Positions 24,701-29,341 of a stretch of 29,341 bases of DNA are shown one piece after another. The notes under the pieces were generated by a model. It did not search any database, was not told the origin of the DNA, and was given only the letters and a program-made list of their open reading frames with translations. Position 1 is the stretch's first letter. Each line of letters starts with the position of its first letter. Both the position numbers and the translations under genes were made by a program. The stretch is from Paracoccaceae bacterium (lineage in GTDB: Bacteria > Pseudomonadota > Alphaproteobacteria > Rhodobacterales > Rhodobacteraceae), in assembly GCA_021767525.1 (NCBI GenBank), contig JAASTF010000006.1, positions 1 to 29,341 on the forward strand, read 5' to 3'.

Positions 24701-24910
24701 GTTTTCGATCGGTTGCAGGATCGCATCCGATACTTCTTGCGGGGTCGCACCGGGATAGACCACGCTGATCTGCACGGCGCCGGTCGCGATCTCGGGAAAG
24801 TTCTTGACCGTCAGCGCCTGCACCGAAAAAAGCCCCGCCACCAGCAGGCCGATCATCAGCAGGTTGGGAAAGACGCGGGTTTCCAGCGCCGCGCGGATCA
24901 GTGCGATCAT
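21764..24910 (-). CDS. RND family efflux pump, inner-membrane subunit
   Basis: A 1048-aa AcrB/MexB-type transporter that exports compounds using the proton gradient. TM1 (about 13-32) is followed by the first large periplasmic domain, with VVYPGATPQEVSDAILQPIENSI near residue 50, the standard RND opening. TM4 carries the proton-relay pair in LGIVVDDAIVVGESVFE. The second periplasmic half leads to TM10 with GLSGILINGALLIVDRI and the C-terminal helices ending in a basic tail. The length fits HAE-1 pumps. Substrates cannot be read from sequence. Its ATG overlaps the stop codon of the adaptor gene (ATGA). The large kinase gene starts 50 nt downstream on the same strand. No outer-membrane channel gene is present in the window. 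Confidence 0.92.
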   Translation of the reverse strand: MIALIRAALETRVFPNLLMIGLLVAGLFSVQALTVKNFPEIATGAVQISVVYPGATPQEVSDAILQPIENSIRAVKGVRKLRATAAQGLGTVTASLVRGANVQEALDDIEGQVDGISIFPDAAEAPRITEVEPDELAIEFVISGDMARDTLKGLAETARDDLLAAQGISQVVLRGVPADEIGIEVSRDVLRAYGIGLRDFADRVSSASLTLSGGTLQSDTARLQVRTIGERETGAEFAAVEIFTAQNGATVRLSDLAQIDDGLSETPILAELGGNPAVFLTVYRAGDEQLLNVVETARGYVDETLRPRLPDTVSVVEWRNEATSLRGRISLLVKNGALGAGLILLILALVLDLRIAAWVSAGIVVSFIGSFALMQAFGVTINQLSLFGFILALGIVVDDAIVVGESVFESRQRGKSRQEAAIDGAGRVARPIFFSVTTTIIAFLPLLFLPGTSGSFIAPVAAVVIMVLVLSLVESFFVLPQHLSHLRDGPPWRFSLRRLTDGLREQVGGRIDRFAQTRVRGAVGYAVRRPLVVIVACVGVLLGAVSLLANGQVRFVFFPDIEGNLLTASLELPEGTALDATKARADQLEAALTRATETLSGQIGTPPEQIVQAVAISIGFGAAGGPDGGSGSGAPNAARIEARLQDSETRSFPAARLADLWRDAAGEIPGTRQLTFSGSAVGVGADIALEIAADTDAARLAAVDAVRSALSNRPGVSAIRDSAASASEEIVVELNDQGRALGLPQSVLASELRAAIFGTIATEVQRSKEEVEVRVRLPENERATLADLEDYRIRYGEAFVPLYSVADLSRRPAPATITRVDAERVTTVEADVDNALTSGGAETAYIMQQVLPDLQRDYPGVTIGLGGEQEEQGRFGPALTRNFALALFAIYAVLALAFRSYTRPVILILVLPFGFAGAVAGHAALGMNLTLLSMFGIIGLSGILINGALLIVDRIIRNESKGIDTPIEEAVTARFRPVLLTTLTTFFGITPLILETSLQAQFLIPTAVSLGFGLLAGSVFVLLLVPALAALYARLRHRMGGGAAESAA

Positions 24911-26118
24911 GACCCGTCCCCATTCGACGTTGTCGCATCTTCGGCTTCGCCCGCAACACGCACCCTCAGCCCGTCGACCGGCGTATCCACCGGCGTCGCC
25001 AATAGCGCACCGCCGTCATAGGCGTCGGCAGTGAAAAAGACCTGCGTATCGGTCTGCCGCGTGATCTGTGCCGCAACCAGGCGCAATCGGCCATCGGCCA
25101 CTTGCCATATACGGTTGCCGGTCTGCACCACCGCCAGCGGCGCCGCGTAAAGCGTGGCGTCATCGGCGGGAATGTCGAAGATCGCGGTGACAAGCTGGTT
25201 GATCTGCAAAGGCGTGCGCCCCTTTTCCGCCACGAACGGAGCGGCAACGCGCGCCGTCACTTCGATCACGCGGGCGCCTTCATCGATCACTGGCGATACT
25301 GCGATGATGCGCGCAGGCCACAGCGCCATATCCGCAGGCAGTGGCCCGATCCGCTGGGGTTCAAACCAGATCTCGGCCCCCATCAAGGCCGTTTCGCCGC
25401 CCAATAGCGTGAATTGCCGCTCTGACAGGCCCACGCGCAGCTCGGCATGATCCAATCGCGCAATTCGGCCCGCCGGCACACCGGGTTGCAGGAACTGGCC
25501 CTGCGATATGTCGGTTCCGGTCACCAACGCATCATAGGGCGCGCGCACTTCGGTATCGGCCAGGGCGATTTCCGCGCTGCGCAACTCGGCGCGGGCCAGG
25601 GCAAGGTCCCCCTCGGCCTGCGCCTGGGCTGTGCGCGCCTCTTCCAGCGCGGCCTCCGAGGCGAAATCGTTATCCTCCAACTCTTGCTGGCGGCGCAGGG
25701 TATTTTCGGCCTGGTCGCGGCGCGCCTGCGCCTGCTTGACCCGCGCCTGCGCCCGGTCCACGTCGGTGCGATAGGTGCGGTCATCCAGCGCGAACAGCAA
25801 CTCGCCCTGGCCCACGCGCGCACCGCGCTGGAAGGTGTCTGCGACACGCATGACCCGTCCCGGCACTTCTGACACCACCTGCATGGCGTCGGCCGCCCGC
25901 AGAAATGCGGTTTGCCGCACTTTTGCGCCCTGCCCGACCGTCTCTGGCTGCACGGTTTCCACCAGCGGGCCCGGCGCGGGCTGCGGTTGGCTGCTTTGCT
26001 CGTCGCCCAGTCGTGGCACCACGATCAACGCGACACCGCCCAGCAACAGCGCAGCGGCCAAGATCCAGCCCAGCACTCCGCCGCCGCCAGACTGGCCGTT
26101 ATCATCGGAATCTGTCAT
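24907..26118 (-). CDS. RND efflux periplasmic adaptor (membrane fusion protein)
   Basis: A 403-aa HlyD/AcrA-like protein. One N-terminal membrane anchor (about 16-35, WILAAALLLGGVALIVV) precedes a lipoyl-like domain (about 75-125, VVSEVPGRVMRVA and VGQGELLFALDDRTY), a long alpha-hairpin (about 126-205, rich in A, Q, R, E), the returning half (VRAPYDALVTGTDISQGQFLQPG) and beta-barrel regions. It links the RND pump to an outer-membrane channel. The ATG at 26118 is chosen because the anchor follows it directly; the frame remains open to 26286 but that stretch has no suitable start after the AAGGAGG there. No EcfG site is seen in the 176-nt upstream gap. Confidence 0.88.
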   Translation of the reverse strand: MTDSDDNGQSGGGGVLGWILAAALLLGGVALIVVPRLGDEQSSQPQPAPGPLVETVQPETVGQGAKVRQTAFLRAADAMQVVSEVPGRVMRVADTFQRGARVGQGELLFALDDRTYRTDVDRAQARVKQAQARRDQAENTLRRQQELEDNDFASEAALEEARTAQAQAEGDLALARAELRSAEIALADTEVRAPYDALVTGTDISQGQFLQPGVPAGRIARLDHAELRVGLSERQFTLLGGETALMGAEIWFEPQRIGPLPADMALWPARIIAVSPVIDEGARVIEVTARVAAPFVAEKGRTPLQINQLVTAIFDIPADDATLYAAPLAVVQTGNRIWQVADGRLRLVAAQITRQTDTQVFFTADAYDGGALLATPVDTPVDGLRVRVAGEAEDATTSNGDGS

Positions 26119-26294
26119 GCGGACCAGTCGGGGCACATCGGGGCGGACCCCACGAAAGAGATCGCCGCGCGGGCGCCCCGCCTCCTTGCTTGCCCGGACC
26201 GGCCCGGGATCGAAAACCTTGCAGACGCCCATCGCCTGCCCGGCTTGACCTAGACCGAGGGCGCGCAAAAACCACGCCCCGGCCAAGGCGCGGC

Positions 26295-26756
26295 TTATGC
26301 CTCGTCCAGCTCGGCGGCGAGGTTCTTTTCGATATCGTCGATGCTGTGGCCGGTCAGAACCTTGGGCACTTCCAGCATCACGCGCTGTTCGACCTCTTGG
26401 TGCATCTGGTCACGCAGCGAAGACAGAACGACGCGACTGGCCACGATCACCAGCTTGTCGAACGCGCCCTTGTGCGCCGCCTTGTAAAGCCTGTCGGCCA
26501 GGTCGTCAGCAAAGCGCTCTTTTTCCAGCTCGTGCCAATCGGTGTCATCCATCGACGAGCGTTGCGAGGCCGGGCCATCGTTCATCCGCCCGGGCTTGTC
26601 CGTGGCCCATTCCTTGGCTTTCGGGTTCTCTTGCTCTTCCTTGCGCAAGACGCGCAGATTCATGTCGATATCGTCGCCGTCATTGACCAGGAACAGCGCC
26701 TTTTCGCCATCGGCCACCAGAACCCAGGCCTTTGCGGGCAAACCGGATTTACGCAT
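26295..26756 (-). CDS. Host attachment family protein (baeRF-like)
   Basis: A 153-aa cytoplasmic protein matching the family annotated as host attachment protein, which has a release-factor-like (baeRF) fold. The family pattern is seen in AKAWVLVADGEKALFLVNDG at the N-terminus, then FADDLADRLYKAAHKGAFDKLVIVASRVVLSSLR and a C-terminal helix with VLTGHSIDDIEKNL. Despite the name, its role is unsettled; members may bind RNA or ribosomes. I chose the ATG at 26756 because GGAGG lies 9 nt upstream; an ATG at 26765 abuts it. The start lies inside the end of the previous gene (overlap 8 nt), so it is translationally coupled. It is the last gene of the pmp3 operon. Confidence 0.8.
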   Translation of the reverse strand: MRKSGLPAKAWVLVADGEKALFLVNDGDDIDMNLRVLRKEEQENPKAKEWATDKPGRMNDGPASQRSSMDDTDWHELEKERFADDLADRLYKAAHKGAFDKLVIVASRVVLSSLRDQMHQEVEQRVMLEVPKVLTGHSIDDIEKNLAAELDEA

Positions 26757-26958
26757 CGTCGCCATCCTCCATCTCGTCCGATTTCGTCACACGGGTCTTG
26801 CCCGCCGGGCGTTCGGTCGCGCGTTTTTTCTCGTCTTGGGTAGCGATGTTGCGTTGCAGGTTGCCACCCTGGCGGCCCTGCTCGCTGATCGTTCCGTCCG
26901 ACCCCAGAATGTCGTCGGTGTCGCGCGACCCATCTTTCGAGCGTTTGCGTTCAGCCAT
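26749..26958 (-). CDS. Small hydrophilic protein, unknown
   Basis: A 69-aa, strongly charged protein (basic start MAERKRSKDG, acidic end DEMEDGDDA) with no hydrophobic core, so probably disordered. Features such as ISEQGRQGGNLQRNIATQDEKKRA recall small stress proteins with GGNLQ-type patches, but I cannot assign a family. AGGAGG lies 6 nt before the ATG at 26958. Its start overlaps the DUF4112 stop and its stop overlaps the next start, so four genes in a row are coupled by overlaps. This makes a real protein likely despite its odd composition. Confidence 0.7.
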   Translation of the reverse strand: MAERKRSKDGSRDTDDILGSDGTISEQGRQGGNLQRNIATQDEKKRATERPAGKTRVTKSDEMEDGDDA

Positions 26959-27337
26959 GAGATACCTCCTTTTCAGCGGTTTCGATAAAATCCAGATCGC
27001 GCCGCAGCAGCGCGATGTTGCGGCGGTGCGACTTGAAGGCCACGTCGAACGCATCGCCCAGCACCGGGATGCCACCGATCACAAAGTCGATGCCGGTGTT
27101 CGCGGCCATCCGCACCAAAGTGGGCATCGATGCGCCCAGCCGGTGCCCTTCGTAGATCATGATCGCCCCGGGTATCGCCGTGACCGCGTCCCCAAGACCG
27201 GGAACGAGGCCAAGGATCGAATCCCAGCCAAAGCGCAGGCCGAACAAGCTGAACCGGGAATCCAGCTTGTCGGCCAAGCGTTCAAGACGCGCGATGCGCG
27301 CGCCAGCGTCATCTGCGCGCGATGATGTAGACGGCAT
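26951..27337 (-). CDS. DUF4112 domain protein
   Basis: A 128-aa protein of the DUF4112 family: ARLERLADKLDSRF, then FGWDSILGLVPGLGDAVTAIPGAIMIYEGHRLG, and FVIGGIPVLGDAFDVAFKSHRRNIALL. Two Pro/Gly-rich hydrophobic segments (about 42-62 and 84-100) suggest membrane association. The function is unknown. The ATG at 27337 has GGGGAT upstream. The first 29 nt overlap the end of the pmp3-like gene in another frame, an unusually long overlap for this operon. Confidence 0.85.
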   Translation of the reverse strand: MPSTSSRADDAGARIARLERLADKLDSRFSLFGLRFGWDSILGLVPGLGDAVTAIPGAIMIYEGHRLGASMPTLVRMAANTGIDFVIGGIPVLGDAFDVAFKSHRRNIALLRRDLDFIETAEKEVSHG

Positions 27338-27467
27338 GAACGATCCCCGGAATATAACCCAGAATTGTCAGCAGGATGTTGATCCAGAAATGCTTGCCCA
27401 CCCCCACCTGCAGGAAAACCCCCAGCGGCGGCAGCAAGACGGACAGGATGATGCGTATAAGATCCAT
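27309..27467 (-). CDS. Pmp3/YqaE family small membrane protein
   Basis: A 52-aa proteolipid-like protein with two membrane helices (about 3-20 and 28-48). It shows the Pmp3/UPF0057 pattern LLPPLGVFLQVGVGKHFWINILLTILGYIPGIVHAVYII. In yeast Pmp3 limits membrane hyperpolarisation and cation influx; bacterial YqaE is a stress-induced relative. AAAGGAGG is 7 nt before the ATG at 27467. A perfect EcfG promoter lies 28 nt upstream. It is the first gene of the four-gene overlapping operon. Confidence 0.9.
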   Translation of the reverse strand: MDLIRIILSVLLPPLGVFLQVGVGKHFWINILLTILGYIPGIVHAVYIIARR

Positions 27468-27494
27468 TGCGCGGCCTCCTTTGCCTGACAGATC

Positions 27495-27519
27495 AACGCG
27501 CCCGGCGCGGACGGGTTCC
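27495..27519 (-). promoter_or_regulatory. sigma-EcfG promoter for pmp3-like operon
   Basis: Minus strand GGAAC at 27519-27515, 16-nt spacer, CGTT at 27498-27495. It diverges from the plus-strand site at 27542. Confidence 0.78.
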
Positions 27520-27541
27520 TTGGCCGGTTTCGAAAATCGCC

Positions 27542-27567
27542 GGAACCAAACCGCGCGGCGCCGTGTT
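27542..27567 (+). promoter_or_regulatory. Probable variant EcfG promoter for YqjD-like operon (GGAAC-N17-TGTT)
   Basis: GGAAC at 27542-27546 (extended GGAACCAAAC), 17-nt spacer, TGTT at 27564-27567, 40 nt before the start at 27608. Confidence 0.55.
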
Positions 27568-27607
27568 GGATGGGTGACTGACACCTTGCAAAATACGGGG
27601 GCCCCGC

Positions 27608-28093
27608 ATGAGCGACGACAGCATTTCCAAAAGCACCGCATCGGCACGCGACGCCGCGGCCAAGCTGGCCGAGGACACCGCGGAAAAAGCCCGCGACACC
27701 GCCCGCACAAAGGTCGAGGACGCGCGCGATCACACCGCAGACGAGGTCAACCGCGCCGCCGAGGCCGCCGAAGCGGCCGCCGACACATTCGACGCGGAGA
27801 CGTTGCAGGCACAGGCAATCGGGCGGTTGGCCGACACGCTTGAGGACGCGGCACAGCAGGTGCGCACAACCGACATCGACAAGCTGGCCCGTCAGGTCAG
27901 CGATTTCGCACGCGCGAACCCGGCCGTCTTCGTCGGCGGCGCAGCGGTTCTGGGCTTTGCCGCGACGCGCCTTTTGAAAGCGCGCCCGGCATCGCGTGGC
28001 GCCGCTGCACGAGAAACCTACACTGCGCCATCCTCGCGCTGGGATGACGAGGATGCCGATATGCCCGACCTGACCAGCCGCGGGGCGGTGTAA
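27608..28093 (+). CDS. YqjD/ElaB-like membrane-anchored stress protein
   Basis: A 161-aa protein with a long Ala/Glu/Asp/Lys/Arg-rich helical N-terminal part (about 1-95, heptad-like, for example EKARDTARTKVEDARDHTADEV) and one membrane helix (about 98-120, ANPAVFVGGAAVLGFAATRLLKA). This resembles YqjD/ElaB proteins, which tether ribosomes to the inner membrane in stationary phase in E. coli; here that role is inferred. The ATG at 27608 follows a G5 stretch by 5 nt. The next gene begins 1 nt after the stop codon. Confidence 0.7.
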   Translation: MSDDSISKSTASARDAAAKLAEDTAEKARDTARTKVEDARDHTADEVNRAAEAAEAAADTFDAETLQAQAIGRLADTLEDAAQQVRTTDIDKLARQVSDFARANPAVFVGGAAVLGFAATRLLKARPASRGAAARETYTAPSSRWDDEDADMPDLTSRGAV

Positions 28094-28094
28094 G

Positions 28095-28496
28095 ATGCCG
28101 GACCATCCCGATCCGAATGACGCGCCTTCGCTGATATCGCAGGCGGCGAGCCACTTCTCGGGGCTGATCTCGGCCGAACTGGCGCTGATCAAGGCCGATC
28201 TGCGCCAAAGCGCGGTGACCGGCGGGCGCGGGATCGCGCTGTTGGTCGGCGCTGTGATCGTCGCGCTTGTGGGGCTGAACGTGCTGGCCTCGGCCTTGGT
28301 CGCCTGGGTGGCGCAACAGGGGCTTGGCGTTGGCATGGCCGCACTGATCGTGGGCGGCGCGCTTGTGGCGCTGGCGCTGATCCTTGCGCTGTCAGGCAAA
28401 TCGCGCCTGACTTCGCGCGCCTTGGCCCCCAACCGCGCAGCGCGCAGCCTGCGCCATGACATCGACACCATGAAAGAGGCCCCAAATGCCCGCTGA
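28095..28496 (+). CDS. Phage-holin-superfamily-like (YqjE-type) membrane protein
   Basis: A 133-aa protein with an N-terminal amphipathic part (about 10-40, SLISQAASHFSGLISAELALIKADLRQ), two membrane helices (about 47-70 and 78-99) and a basic tail. This matches the Phage_holin_3_6/YqjE family found beside yqjD-like genes in many proteobacteria. Despite the name there is no sign of phage here. Its ATG is 1 nt past the previous stop and its end overlaps the next gene by 11 nt. Confidence 0.8.
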   Translation: MPDHPDPNDAPSLISQAASHFSGLISAELALIKADLRQSAVTGGRGIALLVGAVIVALVGLNVLASALVAWVAQQGLGVGMAALIVGGALVALALILALSGKSRLTSRALAPNRAARSLRHDIDTMKEAPNAR

Positions 28497-29127
28497 TGAT
28501 CTTGACCGTTTCGAACGCCAGGCCGAAGGCCACCGACGCGCCCTGTCGGATACGCTGGGCCAAATCGGCGAGGCCCTTTCGCCCGAGCAACTGGCGCACA
28601 AGGCGCAGGGCTATGCTGCCGAAATGGGCCAGCAGGCCTGGGATACCGCGCGGCAAAATCCCGCTGCGCTGGCACTGACAGGCGCGGGCGTTGCGCTGCT
28701 GCTGACCGGGTTGGCCCGGCGCGATGCGGATACGGCCCCTGCCCCCGCGGCACAGCCCGCGCCGCGCGTGCCACAGCCATCACGGGCCGCCGCCTTGCGC
28801 CGGCGCGTGTCGCACGGGCTTGACCGTTTGCCTGACGGCGCCCGCCGCCGGGTGATCGCCGCACGCGAGGCTGCAATCGATGCGCAGGACGCGGTCGAGC
28901 GCAAGGCGCACCAAACCGTCCCCGCATCGCACAAGATGATGCATCGGCAACCCGTTCTGGCCGGTGCGGCGGCCTTTGGCTTGGGCGCGCTTGCCGCGGC
29001 GGTTTTGCCCAATTCCCGCGTCGAGGACCGCACGCTTGGGAAACGCCGTGACGCTCTGATGGCACGAGCCGACAGGGTGCTGGCTCAAGAGCTTTCCAAA
29101 CTGCGCCGGGACATCGCAAAACGGTGA
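28486..29127 (+). CDS. DUF3618-like membrane protein
   Basis: A 213-aa protein. The N-terminal 45 residues (DLDRFERQAEGHRRALSDTLGQIGEALSPEQLAHKAQGYA) match the DUF3618 pattern of a helix followed by LSP-Q--. Hydrophobic helices lie at about 63-78 and 157-177. Between them is a Pro/Ala-rich stretch and a basic helical part. The function is unknown; the family typically sits with YqjD/YqjE-like genes, as here, and likely acts at the inner membrane. The start overlaps the previous gene. Confidence 0.75.
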   Translation: MPADDLDRFERQAEGHRRALSDTLGQIGEALSPEQLAHKAQGYAAEMGQQAWDTARQNPAALALTGAGVALLLTGLARRDADTAPAPAAQPAPRVPQPSRAAALRRRVSHGLDRLPDGARRRVIAAREAAIDAQDAVERKAHQTVPASHKMMHRQPVLAGAAAFGLGALAAAVLPNSRVEDRTLGKRRDALMARADRVLAQELSKLRRDIAKR

Positions 29128-29140
29128 TCCGGCAAACCAG

Positions 29141-29165
29141 GGAACCAAACCCGATACCGGCCGTT
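29141..29165 (+). promoter_or_regulatory. sigma-EcfG promoter for the gene at the right edge
   Basis: GGAAC at 29141-29145 (extended GGAACCAAAC), 16-nt spacer, CGTT at 29162-29165, 24 nt before the start codon. Confidence 0.8.
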
Positions 29166-29189
29166 CCGGCCACGAGAAAGGAGAACGCC

Positions 29190-29341
29190 ATGAACACCAA
29201 GGCAACCAACGCCCCCTTTGAAACCGACCCGCTTGCCCACGATCCGAGCGCATCCGAGCAGCCGTCGCGCACCGAGCGCATCCGCGAGGAAATCGGCGAG
29301 CGCACCGAACGCGCGCGCCACGCCACGCAGGCCGCCGGTCA
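29190..29341 (+). CDS. Hypothetical protein, start only (3' end beyond window)
   Basis: The first 50 codons of an open frame. AAGGAG lies 7 nt before the ATG at 29190, behind a perfect EcfG promoter. The visible part is hydrophilic and ends in a charged helix (RTERIREEIGERTERARHATQ). That resembles the N-terminal regions of DUF3618/YqjD-like stress proteins, but too little is visible to name a family. Confidence 0.65.
   Translation, partial: MNTKATNAPFETDPLAHDPSASEQPSRTERIREEIGERTERARHATQAAG

Noticed and set aside
28095..28496. Prophage, because of a holin-family protein
   Set aside because: The family includes chromosomal YqjE proteins, the neighbours are YqjD and DUF3618-like, and no phage structural, lysis or integrase genes are present.

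Overview
The window looks like chromosome from a high-GC alphaproteobacterium, most likely a member of the Rhodobacterales (Roseobacter/Paracoccus type). The evidence is a complete PhyR-NepR-EcfG general stress response (GSR) locus, HWE/HisKA_2 kinases, a TRAP solute-binding protein, strong G/C third-position bias, and many sites matching the sigma-EcfG promoter (GGAAC, 16-17 nt, CGTT). This assignment comes from reading motifs; no database search was run.

Layout. 1-676: 3'-truncated TRAP transporter binding protein (minus). 1126-1614: secreted PRC-barrel protein with its own EcfG promoter. 1927-3764 (plus): two tiny membrane proteins (UPF0391/DUF1328 and PLDc_N-like), an unknown one-TM protein and a Na+/Ca2+-exchanger-family antiporter. 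3833-6208 (minus): FMN-binding general stress protein, CsbD, and a phospholipase D/cardiolipin-synthase-like enzyme. 6264-9793: GSR core, with nepR-ecfG-sensor kinase in a translationally coupled minus operon, divergent from phyR across an interlocked two-way EcfG promoter. 9871-13319: ExoD, TrkA/TrkH potassium uptake and a PfpI/DJ-1 protein. 13678-16284 (minus): triple PRC-barrel protein and AI-2E-family transporter. 16443-21713: a 58-aa NepR-like micro-ORF (plus) facing a FATGUY-like single-domain response regulator and a 1563-aa CheB-CheR-PAS-HWE kinase (minus). 21764-26118 (minus): RND efflux pump and its adaptor. 26295-27467 (minus): overlapping operon pmp3/yqaE, DUF4112, a small hydrophilic protein, host-attachment-family protein. 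27608-29341 (plus): YqjD-like, YqjE/holin-like and DUF3618-like envelope proteins, then a truncated gene with its own EcfG promoter.

How it fits together. The window reads as one GSR island. Regulator (EcfG), anti-sigma (NepR), anti-anti-sigma (PhyR), probable kinases and much of the effector regulon lie within about 28 kb. I find nine perfect GGAAC-N16/17-CGTT sites placed upstream of genes, six one-mismatch variants also upstream of genes, and one perfect orphan site. The effectors suggest envelope hardening (PRC-barrel, Pmp3, YqjD/E, PLD), ion homeostasis (Trk, CaCA), and protein/redox or glycation repair (PfpI, PNPOx-like). The most notable unexplained elements are the second NepR-like peptide beside the second kinase/regulator pair, the degenerate ATPase domain of the kinase in the phyR locus, and the orphan promoter antisense to the AI-2E gene.
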